In this document: positions 16,536-26,544 of the stretch, in pieces
How positions within the stretch are numbered: the stretch's first letter is position 1
Layout of the letters: the number at the start of each line of letters is the position of its first letter
Assembly (NCBI GenBank): GCA_012515235.1
Contig: JAAYYU010000061.1
Span: 1-64,000 of the forward strand
Length of the DNA stretch: 64,000 bases
Source: Candidatus Anammoximicrobium sp.
GTDB lineage: Bacteria; Planctomycetota; Planctomycetia; Pirellulales; Pirellulaceae
Direction: 5' to 3'
Translations under genes and position numbers: made by a program
The notes under the pieces: model-generated
The model's database searches: none
What the model saw: the letters and a program-made list of their open reading frames with translations, nothing else
What the model was told of the DNA's origin: nothing

Positions 16536-18449
16536 ATGCCGCACGCGATCCGTCGAATTCCGTTCGCCGTCAGTTTGGCCGCGTCTGTCTGTTTGGGGAT
16601 TTCCGATGTCGACGCTGCGAAGGTGACTGCAGCTCAGGCCTTGGGACTGCGTCCGATTCAGAGCGACGTCGAATACGATACGCCCACCGCGGCCGACATC
16701 GAGAAATGCAGTGTCCAGGTGAAGTCGGACGGCGGAGTCGCGGGCTGGCTCGTGCTGGATCAAGGCGGCCAGTTGCTGCGGCGTTTCCTGGACAGCAACG
16801 GCGACAACAAGGTGGATCTGTGGTGTTACTATCGAGGCGGGATTGAAGTCTATCGCGATATCGACGCCGATTTCAACGGCAAGGCGGATCAGTATCGCTG
16901 GCTTGGGACCGCCGGCATCCGGTGGGGGCTGGACAGCAATGAGGACGGCAAGATCGAGCGGTGGAAGATGATTTCGGCCGAGGAGGTCACGGCCGAGGTG
17001 GTCGCGGCCTTGGCAAACCGCGACGCGACGCGCTTTCAATGCGTCCTGCCCACGGCCCAGGAGTTGACCGCGCTGGGACTGGGCGAAGTCCAGCAGCGCG
17101 ACCTTTCCAAGAAAGTCGCCGAAGCGGCCCGCAAATTCCCGGAATTGGCCAGCGGCCAGTCGGTGGTCAACAGCAACTCGAAATGGCTGAACTTCGGCGC
17201 CAATCGCCCTGGCATCATTCCGACAGGGTGGGAAGGCGCCACACGCGATGTGACCGTCTACGACAATGCGTCGGCGATTGTGGAGACAGATGCCAAGACA
17301 GCCCAGGTCATCGTTGGAACGTTGATTCAAGTGGACGGCGGCTGGCGGGTCATCGATCTGCCAGCGAACCTCTCGGACGCCCGCACCGTGAGCGTTTCGG
17401 GCGGTTACTTCTTCCAGCAAGCGGTGGCCCGGCAACCCGCCCCCGTCGCCGGCGAAGAAGGCTTGAGCGAGGCTGTCCAGAAGTTGCTCCGCGATTTGGA
17501 GCAACTGGACAAGTCTCTCGAATCGGCCGCGGGACCGGCGGAACTCGCCAAGTTGCACGCCAGCCGCGCGGATGTGCTGGAACAGCTGACCCAAAACGCC
17601 GACACCGAGGAAGACCGCGAAAACTGGGTCCGTCAGTTGGTCGACGGCATTGCAGCCGCCGTCCAATCGGGCGGTTATGCGGCGGGAGTCGATCGACTGC
17701 AGGCGTTGCTGGACAAACTCCAGCGGCAATCTCCCGACTCCCATTTGACGGCGCACACCGAGTTCATGTATCTGTCCGCCCAGTACGCCCACAAACTGCA
17801 GCAACCCAACGCCAAGTACGCCGAGATTCAGCAAGAGTGGCTCGCCAATCTGGCCAAGTTCGTGGACAGTCATCCGAAGGCCGAGGACGCGTCGGAAGCG
17901 ATTCTGCAGTTGGCCGTCGGCGAGGAGTTTGCTGGCAAGGACGAGCAAGCCGTGGCCTGGTATGGCAAGATCCTGGAGCAATTTCCCAAGGCTTCGCAGG
18001 CCCCTAAGGCGGCGGGCGCCAAACGACGCCTGGAAGCCGTCGGCAAAACGCTCTCGCTGAGCGGGACGACGGTGGACGGCAAGCCGGCGTCGCTGGACAC
18101 GCTCCGCGGACGCACTGTCTTGATTCACTATTGGGCTACCTGGTGCGAACCCTGCAAGCAGGATTTGAGCACGCTAAAACAGGTTCAAACCAAGTTCGCC
18201 AAGCAAGGATTCACCGTGCTCGGAGTCAATCTCGACAGCGACCGTGCCCTGGCCACCGCTTATCTGCAGGACAATCCGCTGTCCTGGCCGCACTTGTACG
18301 AACCGGGGGGGCTGGACAGTCGCTTGGCCACCGAACTCGGCATCCTGACGTTGCCCACGATGATCCTGGTGGACAAGGACGGCAAGGTGCTCAATCGAAA
18401 TATCCACGCTGCGGAGTTGGACGAAGAATTGGGCAAGCGTCTGCGGTAG
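16536..18449 (+). CDS. Exported TlpA-like thioredoxin-fold protein with calcium-motif repeats
   Basis: 637 residues with a signal peptide (about 1-27). Residues 86-141 hold three evenly spaced acidic D-x-[ND]-x-[DN] loops (DSNGDNKVD at 86, DADFNGKAD at 110, DSNEDGKIE at 133), resembling EF-hand or dockerin calcium loops. The middle (about 300-500) is helical and repeat-like. The C-terminal domain, from about 510, is a TlpA/thioredoxin fold with the redox pair W536-C-E-P-C540 and the cis-proline strand LTLPTMILVDKDGKV. Such proteins work in the periplasm in thiol-disulfide exchange. Start at 16536 follows GGGGAG. A terminator hairpin follows the stop, so the gene is probably monocistronic. Confidence 0.82.
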   Translation: MPHAIRRIPFAVSLAASVCLGISDVDAAKVTAAQALGLRPIQSDVEYDTPTAADIEKCSVQVKSDGGVAGWLVLDQGGQLLRRFLDSNGDNKVDLWCYYRGGIEVYRDIDADFNGKADQYRWLGTAGIRWGLDSNEDGKIERWKMISAEEVTAEVVAALANRDATRFQCVLPTAQELTALGLGEVQQRDLSKKVAEAARKFPELASGQSVVNSNSKWLNFGANRPGIIPTGWEGATRDVTVYDNASAIVETDAKTAQVIVGTLIQVDGGWRVIDLPANLSDARTVSVSGGYFFQQAVARQPAPVAGEEGLSEAVQKLLRDLEQLDKSLESAAGPAELAKLHASRADVLEQLTQNADTEEDRENWVRQLVDGIAAAVQSGGYAAGVDRLQALLDKLQRQSPDSHLTAHTEFMYLSAQYAHKLQQPNAKYAEIQQEWLANLAKFVDSHPKAEDASEAILQLAVGEEFAGKDEQAVAWYGKILEQFPKASQAPKAAGAKRRLEAVGKTLSLSGTTVDGKPASLDTLRGRTVLIHYWATWCEPCKQDLSTLKQVQTKFAKQGFTVLGVNLDSDRALATAYLQDNPLSWPHLYEPGGLDSRLATELGILTLPTMILVDKDGKVLNRNIHAAELDEELGKRLR

Positions 18450-18485
18450 CGCGCTTGCCACGGCGTTTCGATTCTGTCGCCTGCC

Positions 18486-18530
18486 AAAAGCCCGACTCCT
18501 CGTCTCGTCTGCAGGAGCCGGGCTTTTCTC
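18486..18530 (+). terminator. Rho-independent terminator
   Basis: aaaagcccgactcct pairs with aggagccgggctttt (one mismatch) around a 12-base loop, with T-runs on the plus side and A-runs on the left that would serve the other direction too. It follows the TlpA-like gene by 37 bases. Confidence 0.8.
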
Positions 18531-18782
18531 GTTTTCGGCGGCAGTTCCTTTAACCCAATTTGCAGAATCTTCAAAAAACGCCCGCTCCGCCTCCTGCCAG
18601 CGACTTGCCGTACGCTGGGCCGATCGCACGCAACCGTCTGACTTGAAGCCACTTACATCGGTCTTTGTCGATTCACCCTCGCGCGGCATGAAAATCGCAC
18701 TCCCTTTCATTCACGGCAGCTGGTATATTCCGGCCCGCTGCTGCGGGTGTTCCCCTGGAACGGAGTCTGGGAGTGACAAGCC

Positions 18783-19067
18783 ATGTCGCCAATCAATGAA
18801 GTTCTCGCGATCGTGTCGATCCTGGCCATTCACCTGTCTGGGTTGGCGAGTGTCGTTGCGGCTCGACTGGCCGAGCGTTCGTCCGTCACCTCGTCGGCGC
18901 CGAAGTGGTTCTTTGTGTTGCTTGGCGCTGTCGGCCTGTCCACGATGATCACGCTCAGCGCCGGTCACGGCATCTGGCTTTTGGGGGCAGCGACGTTGAG
19001 TTTGATGTCGCTTGGCGCGACCATCGATTTCCGCGCGGGGCGGCGGAATCCGGCCCCGTTGAGCTAG
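18783..19067 (+). CDS. Small hypothetical membrane protein
   Basis: 94 residues with three hydrophobic segments (about 5-24, 41-60 and 62-82: WFFVLLGAVGLSTMITL, GIWLLGAATLSLMSLG) and a short charged tail. No family recognised. A GGGAG site precedes the ATG by about 10 bases. It stands alone between the TlpA-like gene and the MFS carrier, about 245 bases from the next start. Confidence 0.6.
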   Translation: MSPINEVLAIVSILAIHLSGLASVVAARLAERSSVTSSAPKWFFVLLGAVGLSTMITLSAGHGIWLLGAATLSLMSLGATIDFRAGRRNPAPLS

Positions 19068-19154
19068 CCGCGCGAAGTGCATCCGGGGTGAGGTGAGCCT
19101 GGGTGGTGAGACTTGCCGAACCGTGCTGGCTTCACGGCTGTGGGGTCCACAGGC

Positions 19155-19200
19155 CAGATTCGCAAGCCGCAAGAAAAGTGCGGCAAATTGGCCGAATCTG
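19155..19200 (+). other. Possible structured RNA leader upstream of the MFS gene
   Basis: cagattcg (19155-19162) pairs with cgaatctg (19193-19200) and encloses a second stem gccgca/tgcggc (19166-19171/19179-19184). It lies 113 bases before the carrier's ATG and has no T-run, so it is not a plain terminator. It could be a leader structure or a repeat. Confidence 0.3.
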
Positions 19201-19313
19201 CCTCGGCGCGAGTTCGTCTGCGTCGTGTCGGACGGTATCATGGTTGGGCGTTCGCCGTCTTCCCAAGCCGTGTCCGCGGCAACCATGACCTTTACGACAG
19301 AGCGACACCCATC

Positions 19314-20609
19314 ATGGCTAGCACCGAAACGCCCGTCCACAATGAGGCTTCGCCGAGCCGGTTTCTGCCCTACCGCTGGGAATTGCTGGGCCTGCTCTGG
19401 ATTGCCTTCTTTTTGCACCAGGCCGACCGCCAGATTTACGGCAATCTGATTCCGCTGATTCAGGCCGACCTGCAGTTGAGTGACGAACAGCTGGGGTTGG
19501 TGGCTTCGGTCTTCACTTGGGTGTATGGCCTGATGGTGCCGTTGGCCGGATATGCCGGCGACGTCTTGCGGCGGAAGTGGATTCTGGTGATCAGTCTGCT
19601 GGTCTGGAGTGTCGGGACGCTGCTGACCGGCATCAGCAGCGGTCTGATTGGGTTGCTTCTGTTCCGCAGTCTTGCCTCGGGAGGCGGTGAAGCCTATTAC
19701 GCGCCCTCGGCCAACTCGTTGATCACCCAGTTTCATGACAAGACGCGCGCCCTGGCGATGTCGCTGCACCAGACGGCGCTGTACGTCGGGATCATCGCCA
19801 GTTTTGCGGCCGGTTACGTGGGGGAATTGCACGGGTGGCGTTCTGCCTTTTTCGTGTTCGGCGGATTTGGCATCCTCTGGGCTGCCGTCATGATTTGGCG
19901 GGTAAAGGACAGTGGCCCGCCGGGTGAGCCCGGGGCGGGGCAGGCGGCCGTGCCGAGCCGTCCGCTGTTGTCGGAAGTGATGCGCGAGGTTTTCCTGCGT
20001 CCGACGGTGCTGTTGCTCAGCCTGGCCTTTGCCGGACAGGTGTTCGTCAACGTGGGTTATCTGACCTGGATGCCGACGCTGCTGCACCGCAAGTTCGAGC
20101 TGTCGGTGACTTACGCCGGACTTGCTGCCCTGTCGTTCCATCACGCCTTTGCCTTTTTGGGCGTGGTGTTGGGGGGCCGATTCTCGGATCTGCTGGCGCG
20201 ACGGCGGCGGCTCGTGCGCATGGAATTCGAGTACGCGGGACTGCTGCTGGCGGCGCCCTTTATCTATCTGATGGGTGCGGCGGACCAGTTGTGGTTGTGC
20301 TGTCTGGGGCTGTCCATCTTCGGCCTGTTTCGCGGCGTTTACGATTCGAATCTGTTTGCGGCTCCCTTCGAGGTGATACCGGCCCGTTTGCGGTCCAGCG
20401 CCCTGGGCGTCATGCTGTCGTTTGCGTTCTTGATGGGGGCCTTTGCGCCGCTCGTGCTGGCCCGCCTGGCCAAGCATCTGGATCTGGACGGGGCGATGGC
20501 GTCGCTGGCCGTGGTGTACCTGGTCAGCGCGGCCTTGGTGGTGATTGCCGCCTATGCGACTTTCCAGCGCGACGCCGAGCGGTTAGACTCGATGAACCAA
20601 ACGTCATGA
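19314..20609 (+). CDS. Major facilitator superfamily transporter
   Basis: 431 residues with about 12 membrane segments. Residues about 23-55 hold WIAFFLHQADRQIYGNLIPL, the MFS first-helix pattern with an acidic/basic pair. GYAGDVLRRKW in the 2-3 loop is the MFS motif A (G-x-x-x-D-x-x-x-R-[RK]), repeated as GGRFSDLLARRRR in the second half. This group carries organic anions or sugar acids by ion coupling. The ATG at 19314 lacks a good ribosome site, but the open frame upstream is non-coding in appearance. A lactonase gene follows after 46 bases, so uptake and first step of a sugar-acid or lactone pathway is plausible. Confidence 0.88.
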   Translation: MASTETPVHNEASPSRFLPYRWELLGLLWIAFFLHQADRQIYGNLIPLIQADLQLSDEQLGLVASVFTWVYGLMVPLAGYAGDVLRRKWILVISLLVWSVGTLLTGISSGLIGLLLFRSLASGGGEAYYAPSANSLITQFHDKTRALAMSLHQTALYVGIIASFAAGYVGELHGWRSAFFVFGGFGILWAAVMIWRVKDSGPPGEPGAGQAAVPSRPLLSEVMREVFLRPTVLLLSLAFAGQVFVNVGYLTWMPTLLHRKFELSVTYAGLAALSFHHAFAFLGVVLGGRFSDLLARRRRLVRMEFEYAGLLLAAPFIYLMGAADQLWLCCLGLSIFGLFRGVYDSNLFAAPFEVIPARLRSSALGVMLSFAFLMGAFAPLVLARLAKHLDLDGAMASLAVVYLVSAALVVIAAYATFQRDAERLDSMNQTS

Positions 20610-20655
20610 CAAGGCCCAAGCCGTAGACCGCGTCTAGAAGAGCGAGATTTCCGAC

Positions 20656-21528
20656 ATGAAGGCAGACCTGATTCTCGACGTCCGAGCGCAACTGGGGGAA
20701 GGCCCGGTCTGGCATCCTCGCGAGCAGCGGTTGTACTGGGTGGATATCCTCGCCGGCCTGGTACACGTCCACGATCCCAGCGGCAAGCCGGACACCGTCT
20801 ATCGCGTCGGCCAGATGGTTGGCGCAGCCGTTCCGCGACGTTCGGGCGGGCTGATGCTGGCAACGCAAACTGGCCTGGGCGTCTTCGACCTGGCGACCGA
20901 GCGATTCACGCTTGTCGCGGCCCCGGAGAAGGAACTGCCCGAAAACCGCTTTAACGACGGCAAATGCGATCCACGGGGACGGTTTTGGGCCGGCACCATG
21001 AGCATGGTCCGCAAGACGGGGACGGGCAGCCTGTACTGTCTGGACACCGACGGCACGGTGCGTCACGTGTTCGGCGGAGTCACCACCTCGAACGGTCTCG
21101 GCTGGAGCCCGGATCAGCGGACCATGTACTACATCGACACGCCGACGATGCAGGTGGCGGCCTTCGACTACGACGCCGAAGCGGGGACCCTTTCCAACCG
21201 CCGCGTGATCATCCCGTTTCCGGACGGCGTCGGTCGCCCGGACGGCATGACCGTGGATGCCGAAGGCATGTTGTGGATCGCGCACTGGGACGGCGGCCGC
21301 GTCAGTCGCTGGGAGCCGGCCACAGGGCGGTTGTTGCAGGAAATCCATCTGCCGGTTGCGCGAGCCAGTTCCTGTACCTTTGGCGGCCCGAATCTGGAAC
21401 GGCTGTACATCACCACCGCGCGCACCGGCCTGACCGAAGACCAACTCCGCGAGCAACCGCACGCCGGCAGTCTGTTCGCCGCCACTCCCGGCGTCGTCGG
21501 TCTGCCCGCCGACGAGTATGCGGGCTGA
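20656..21528 (+). CDS. SMP-30/gluconolactonase family lactonase
   Basis: 290 residues, full length for the six-bladed SMP-30 propeller, no signal peptide. Metal-binding positions are visible: E15 in GEGPVWHP, the asparagine in ENRFNDGKCDPRGRFWAGTM, the asparagine in TTSNGLGWSPD and the aspartate in GRPDGMTVDAEG. The family opens sugar lactones (glucono-, arabino- or galactarolactone) with a divalent metal. It lies 46 bases after the MFS carrier on the same strand and likely shares its transcript, suggesting that the carrier's substrate is a lactone or its parent sugar. The exact sugar cannot be read. Confidence 0.9.
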   Translation: MKADLILDVRAQLGEGPVWHPREQRLYWVDILAGLVHVHDPSGKPDTVYRVGQMVGAAVPRRSGGLMLATQTGLGVFDLATERFTLVAAPEKELPENRFNDGKCDPRGRFWAGTMSMVRKTGTGSLYCLDTDGTVRHVFGGVTTSNGLGWSPDQRTMYYIDTPTMQVAAFDYDAEAGTLSNRRVIIPFPDGVGRPDGMTVDAEGMLWIAHWDGGRVSRWEPATGRLLQEIHLPVARASSCTFGGPNLERLYITTARTGLTEDQLREQPHAGSLFAATPGVVGLPADEYAG

Positions 21529-21642
21529 GCCGCGTTCAGGGGCAGTTGGGGCGGTTGAAAGGCTCTTTCGCGGCGCGTTCTGGGGCGAGTAGAATAGCGT
21601 TGGCAGGTCGCTCGGATCTCTTCGGTCTCAAGGAGCGCGGGA

Positions 21643-24513
21643 ATGATTGGCGAACGCAAGACCCTGGCGTGGCTTATGCCCAGTGTGTTGTCGTTGAGCA
21701 TGGCGGCTTGGTCCCCGACGGCGACGCGGGCGGAACCGGCGGTGACCCGCGCGCAGCTGGAGGCGGATTGGCTTCGTCAATTGGAATTGCGGTATCCACG
21801 CGTCGCGGCCTCCCGTGGGAACGTCACGAAGGAGGAGGACGCGGCGGGCGCGGTGGACGGCGTCAAGGATGGCAAATGGGGGTTCCACACGGAAAACGAG
21901 GAGCAGCCCTGGTGGCAAGTGGACCTCGGCCAGGTTGCCGCCCTGGATCGGCTCGTGCTCTACAACCGCTGTGACGGCGGGTTCGGCCAGCGCGCGGCGC
22001 GGATCCAAGTCCTGCTGTCGGTCGACGGGCAGCAGTTCCGGAAAGTGTATCAGCACGACGGCACGGCGTTCCTGGGGCAAACCGACAACAAGCCTCTTTC
22101 CGTCCCGTTGGCGGGAAACCAAGCCCGTTACGTCCGGCTGCAATTGCCCGGCCGCAGCTATTTCCATCTGGACGAGGTCGAGATCTACAGCCCGGACGGC
22201 GGCGCCGACATCGCGTTGCACAAGCCGGCCACGCAAAGCAGCACCAGTCAATGGTCCGCCTGTCACGCTTCCGGCCAATCCCCCGCGCTGGCGCCGGTCG
22301 TCGTCGAAGTGGTGCAGCAAGGATTGCAGCTGGCCGCCGAGTTGCAGCGGCGCGGCGTGAACACGGCGTCCCAGGCCGCCGCCTTGCAGGCGATCCGCAC
22401 ACAGGCAGAACGAGCGCTGCGGCAAGCCGACCCCGCCGAGGCCCGCCGATGGTACTTCCAGACCCAGGAACAGATCCGGGCGTTGTCGTTACAGAACCCC
22501 CTGCTGAATTTCGACGCGATCCTGTTTGTGAAGCGCGCCCCGACTTTGTTCCCTCACGTTTCAGACCAGCATTACGGCTGGTGGTCGCGGCCGGGCGGCG
22601 GGATCTATTTGCTGACAGGCCTGCGGAGCGGCGAACCGCAGGTTCAGTGTTTGACGCAGGCCTGGCCGGCCGGCAACTTCATCGGCCCCGACCTGTCCTA
22701 CGATGGCCGCAAGGTCCTGTTCGCCTGGTGCCGGCATTATCCGGAGTTGGCCCACGTTGCGGACAAGACCGACAAGGACCAATTGCCGGAGGATTCCTTT
22801 TACCACGTCTTTGAGATGCGCGTGGACGGCAGCGGCGTGCGGCAGTTGACGCACGGGCGGTATGACGATTTCGAGGCTCGCTATTTGCCCAACGGGCGGA
22901 TCGTGCTGCTGTCCACCCGCAAAGGCACCGCGTTGCAGGCCGGCAAGCGGAGTGCCGCAGCCACCGTCGATCGCGCGGGCGAGGACAGCTACGTGCGCTG
23001 CGGCGGCGGCAACCACCGGCCCGTCGCCGTGTTCACGCTGCACACGATCGACGCGGACGGCGGAGACTGGTGCGCCATCTCGGCCTTCGAGAATTTTGAA
23101 TGGACGCCCGCCGTCGCCCATGACGGCCGAGTGCTGTACGCGAGATGGGACTATATCGACCGCTTCAACGGGCCTTTCTTCAGTCTCTGGTCGACGAATC
23201 CGGACGGCACGAATTCGCAACTGGTGTACGGCAACTATACGGTCCGTCCGCAATGCGTTTTTCAGGCCCGTCCGATTCCCGGCTCGCACCGACTGATCTT
23301 CACGGCGACGGCCCATCATTCGATCACGGGCGGGTCGTTGGCGCTGCTCGACCGCACGCGCGGCACGGAGTTCGAGCGGCCGCTGACGCGGTTGACGCCG
23401 GAGGTCTGTTTTCCGGAAACGGAAGGCTGGCCCCAGTCGTACTACGTCGATCCCTGGCCGCTGTCGGAGCAGTACTTCCTGGCCGCCTGGTCGGATCGTC
23501 CCTTGCCGCCCCACAGCTTGATGAAGCCGGACGATCGCCGGAATCCTCCCAATGCGTGCGGGATCTACTTGTACGACGCGTTCGGCAATCTGACGCTCCT
23601 GCACCGCGACCCCGCGATCTCCAGCGTCGCGCCGATTCCGCTGACGCCCCGGACTCCGCCGCCGGTGGTGCCCGACGCGGTGGATTGGGCCGGTGCCCAG
23701 GAGGGCCAATTCCTCGTGCAAGACGTCTATCAGGGTCTGGACGGCGTGCCGCGCGGCGCGATCCGTCGGCTGCGGATCGTGGGCGTGCCGCCCAAAGTCC
23801 AGCCGCAGATGAACAGTCCGGCGATCGGAGTGTCGAAAGAAGATCCCGGCAAGTATGTGCTCGGCACGGTGCCCGTCGAGGACGACGGCTCGGCCTGGTT
23901 CCGCCTTCCATCGGGAGTCTCGGTGTTCTTCCAGGCGTTGGACGCCGATGGCTTGGCCGTTCAGACCATGCGGTCGCTGACCTACGTCCAGCCGGGGCAG
24001 ACGCTGGCTTGCGTTGGCTGTCACGAATATCGCGGCATGGCCCCGCCGCCCGCCGGTTCCCCGTTGGCCTTGCTCCGCGAGCCCTCCCGGCTGACGCCGG
24101 AACCCGACGGCTGTTGGCCGCTGCGGTTCGACCAGTTGGTACAGCCGGTTCTGGACCGGCATTGCGTGTCTTGCCACGAACCGGGAGTCGAGAGCCAGGC
24201 AGCGGCTGCGTTCGACCTGACGCCCGCCGTGGCCTGGCAGACGCTGGTCGAATACGCCGACGGCGACCTTCGCAAGCTGGCGTTCGAGCGCGACCAATCG
24301 TTCGCCGGCCAGACGCCGGCGCGGAACAGCAAGCTCTACCGCCTGCTGACGGCCGAGCCGGGCCACTACCAGGTGCGGCTGCCGGACGAGGACCGCCGCC
24401 GGCTGGCCGTGTGGATGGATACGTACGCCCAACGACTGGGTTCCTTCAGCGAGGCGCAGGAGCGGCAATTGGGCGAGTTCCGTGAGGATTTCTCGGCCCT
24501 GCTGGCCAAGTAG
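21643..24513 (+). CDS. HzsA-related multidomain c-type cytochrome with discoidin domain
   Basis: 956 residues with a signal peptide (about 1-30). Residues about 50-185 form a discoidin (F5/8 type C) sugar-binding domain (WWQVDLGQVAALDRLVLYNR). The middle (about 280-690) is a beta-propeller-like region matching the HzsA middle-domain pattern (GPDLSYDGRKVLFAW, NGRIVLLSTRKG). The C-terminal part carries two haem-attachment sites, C790-V-G-C-H794 and C841-V-S-C-H845. Such proteins resemble the alpha subunit of hydrazine synthase but are widespread in planctomycetes that do not perform anammox. Electron transfer coupled to a secreted carbohydrate reaction is an inference. AAGGAGCG supports the start. 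Confidence 0.82.
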   Translation: MIGERKTLAWLMPSVLSLSMAAWSPTATRAEPAVTRAQLEADWLRQLELRYPRVAASRGNVTKEEDAAGAVDGVKDGKWGFHTENEEQPWWQVDLGQVAALDRLVLYNRCDGGFGQRAARIQVLLSVDGQQFRKVYQHDGTAFLGQTDNKPLSVPLAGNQARYVRLQLPGRSYFHLDEVEIYSPDGGADIALHKPATQSSTSQWSACHASGQSPALAPVVVEVVQQGLQLAAELQRRGVNTASQAAALQAIRTQAERALRQADPAEARRWYFQTQEQIRALSLQNPLLNFDAILFVKRAPTLFPHVSDQHYGWWSRPGGGIYLLTGLRSGEPQVQCLTQAWPAGNFIGPDLSYDGRKVLFAWCRHYPELAHVADKTDKDQLPEDSFYHVFEMRVDGSGVRQLTHGRYDDFEARYLPNGRIVLLSTRKGTALQAGKRSAAATVDRAGEDSYVRCGGGNHRPVAVFTLHTIDADGGDWCAISAFENFEWTPAVAHDGRVLYARWDYIDRFNGPFFSLWSTNPDGTNSQLVYGNYTVRPQCVFQARPIPGSHRLIFTATAHHSITGGSLALLDRTRGTEFERPLTRLTPEVCFPETEGWPQSYYVDPWPLSEQYFLAAWSDRPLPPHSLMKPDDRRNPPNACGIYLYDAFGNLTLLHRDPAISSVAPIPLTPRTPPPVVPDAVDWAGAQEGQFLVQDVYQGLDGVPRGAIRRLRIVGVPPKVQPQMNSPAIGVSKEDPGKYVLGTVPVEDDGSAWFRLPSGVSVFFQALDADGLAVQTMRSLTYVQPGQTLACVGCHEYRGMAPPPAGSPLALLREPSRLTPEPDGCWPLRFDQLVQPVLDRHCVSCHEPGVESQAAAAFDLTPAVAWQTLVEYADGDLRKLAFERDQSFAGQTPARNSKLYRLLTAEPGHYQVRLPDEDRRRLAVWMDTYAQRLGSFSEAQERQLGEFREDFSALLAK

Positions 24514-24630
24514 CCAACCAGGGGCATCCCCGTCCCGGCCCGTTCGCCGCCCGCCGGGGCACGCCGGCATCGTCATGCAACGGCTGACGCTGTTCCGCCG
24601 GGATTGGGGAACGTTTTGCTGCGGCCGTCC

Positions 24631-26544
24631 TCAGAACTCGGTGCGTGTGGTCTTGCCGGTTTGGGATGTGATTTCGATCCAGTCGATCTCGACGGGCTGA
24701 GCTTGTTTCGGCAGGTAGATGCGGACAATGCCCAGCGGTCCGCTCGCGGGGACTGCGATCTTGAGTTCCTGCCAGTCGCCGCCGGGAAGCGTGAAGGAAA
24801 CGGAGTGCGCCCGGTCCTGCACTCCGCCGGGCAGCCAGTCGAGGTGCGAAACGCCGCCGCCAGCCCGAATGCGAACCTTGACGGTACTCGGCCCGCTGTG
24901 CCGGCCGGCGGCGAAGCCGAGGAAGCTGGAGCCGGTGAGGTTCCGGATCGTGACGATGCCGGCCTTCACGGTCGCAGTGCAGACGCGGGCCTTCCAGCCT
25001 TGCAGCGCCGGATCGCCGTCGTCCTTGGCACGCGGCCCCGGCTGCGGTTTGGTTTTCGGCTTCTGCTTGCCTTCGAGTTCGGGACGATACTGCGCCGGAT
25101 CGAAGGCCGGATTGGGCACCGGAACGACGGCGTTCGTGTCGGCCAGGAAACGGGTGATCAGCGAATCGAGTTCCGCCGCCAACTCCGGTTGCTGGGCGGC
25201 GAGGTTGTGCTTCTCGCCCAGGTCATCCCGCAGATTGAAGAGCAAATAGCGATGTTCCCCGTTTTCGCCGCCGTGGAAAATGCGGATCAGCTTCCAGTCG
25301 CCGCGATGCACACTGACGGCGGGTGGCAGCCAGTCGGGAACGCCAGGATTGTGGGGAAAATACTGGAACACGGCGCCGCGGTCCATTTCCTCGCCTCGGA
25401 GCGCGGGCAGGAAGCTGACGCCGTCGAATCGCTGACCCGGCGCAGCTTTCAGTCCGAGGCCGTCGAACAGCGTGGGGTAGTAATCCTCGCTCTGGATGAT
25501 CGCCTCGCTGCGGGAGCCGGCGGCAGTGATGCCGGGCCAGGCGATGACGCAGGGCACGCGCGTGCCGCCCTCGAACATCGTGGCCTTTCCGCCGCGCAAC
25601 GGGGCATTGCTCGTGGGCGTGGTCCCGTCCACCTCGTTGTACATGTTGCCGCCGTTGTCGGACGTGAAGAGGATGACCGTGCGGTCCGCGATTTGAAGCC
25701 GGTCGATCGCGTCCAGCAGCGTGCCGACGGCGTCGTCCATGCTCTCGATCATCGCGGCGTAGGTCGGGCTGCGTTGCGGATCGGCGGGATTCACGCGGGC
25801 CCGGTGCTTGTCGATCAACGCCTGCTTGGCGTCAAAGGGCGCGTGGACGCTGAACATCCAGTAGTTCAGGTAGAACGCCCGGCCCTTGTTCTGCTCCATC
25901 CAGGCGACGGCTTCCGTTGCCATGCGGTCCTCGATGTGCTCGCCGGGAACGCGTTCTTTGAAGTTGGCGAACTTCCACGGGGCCACAAAGCTGCCCGCCG
26001 GTCCCGGTCCAGGGTGATGCGGCACATCGACCTCGAAGCCCTGCTGCAGCGGCGAATACGGCTCCGGGCCCAGATGCCACTTGCCGAAGTGCCCGGTGGC
26101 GTAGCCCGCCTCCTTCAGCGACTCGGCCAGCGTACGATACTCCGTCTTCAACCGCGTGGGCGGCGTAGGCTGGATCGACTTCTGATCCGGCGAAGCGGAT
26201 TTGCCCGTCGTGGCCTCCAGCACTACCGGGGGCAGGTGACAATTCGGCGTCGTGATGCCCGTACGTGCCGGACTCAGGCCGGTGAGAATGGCCGACCGCG
26301 TAGGCGAGCACAGCGGGCTGGCGGAATACGCGCGCGTGAAGCTCATGCCGCGTTTGGCCAGCCGCTCCAAATTCGGCGTCTGATAGAACCGCGTGTGCCC
26401 GGACAGCGTCGTGTCCGCCCAGCCGAGGTCATCCGCGAGGATCAGAACGACGTTGGGTCCGCGGTGCGGCTTCGGTGCCTCGGCAGCCGGAAGCAAGGCC
26501 GCTGGCGGCAACCACAGTGCAAGAAGAGCAAAGAGGCGCGTCAT
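24631..26544 (-). CDS. Secreted sulfatase with C-terminal beta-rich extension
   Basis: 637 residues with a signal peptide (about 1-21). Metal site [14 protein letters not shown] at 31-44, formylglycine signature C79-S-P-T-R83, catalytic GHFGKWHLG and SDNGGN. After the sulfatase core (about 1-500), a basic linker ([15 protein letters not shown]) leads to about 110 residues of strand-rich sequence ([20 protein letters not shown]), probably a carbohydrate-binding or jelly-roll module. Longer than the 450-500 residues usual for the family because of this tail. Sulfate ester hydrolysis on a polysaccharide is likely. It is convergent with the HzsA-related gene and divergent from the pectate-lyase-fold gene. 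Confidence 0.92.
   Translation of the reverse strand: MTRLFALLALWLPPAALLPAAEAPKPHRGPNVVLILADDLGWADTTLSGHTRFYQTPNLERLAKRGMSFTRAYSASPLCSPTRSAILTGLSPARTGITTPNCHLPPVVLEATTGKSASPDQKSIQPTPPTRLKTEYRTLAESLKEAGYATGHFGKWHLGPEPYSPLQQGFEVDVPHHPGPGPAGSFVAPWKFANFKERVPGEHIEDRMATEAVAWMEQNKGRAFYLNYWMFSVHAPFDAKQALIDKHRARVNPADPQRSPTYAAMIESMDDAVGTLLDAIDRLQIADRTVILFTSDNGGNMYNEVDGTTPTSNAPLRGGKATMFEGGTRVPCVIAWPGITAAGSRSEAIIQSEDYYPTLFDGLGLKAAPGQRFDGVSFLPALRGEEMDRGAVFQYFPHNPGVPDWLPPAVSVHRGDWKLIRIFHGGENGEHRYLLFNLRDDLGEKHNLAAQQPELAAELDSLITRFLADTNAVVPVPNPAFDPAQYRPELEGKQKPKTKPQPGPRAKDDGDPALQGWKARVCTATVKAGIVTIRNLTGSSFLGFAAGRHSGPSTVKVRIRAGGGVSHLDWLPGGVQDRAHSVSFTLPGGDWQELKIAVPASGPLGIVRIYLPKQAQPVEIDWIEITSQTGKTTRTEF

Noticed and set aside
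21643..24513. Genuine hydrazine synthase and an anammox organism
   Set aside because: Only one HzsA-like protein is present, with a discoidin domain and no HzsB/HzsC or hydrazine oxidoreductase; the family resemblance alone does not support anammox.
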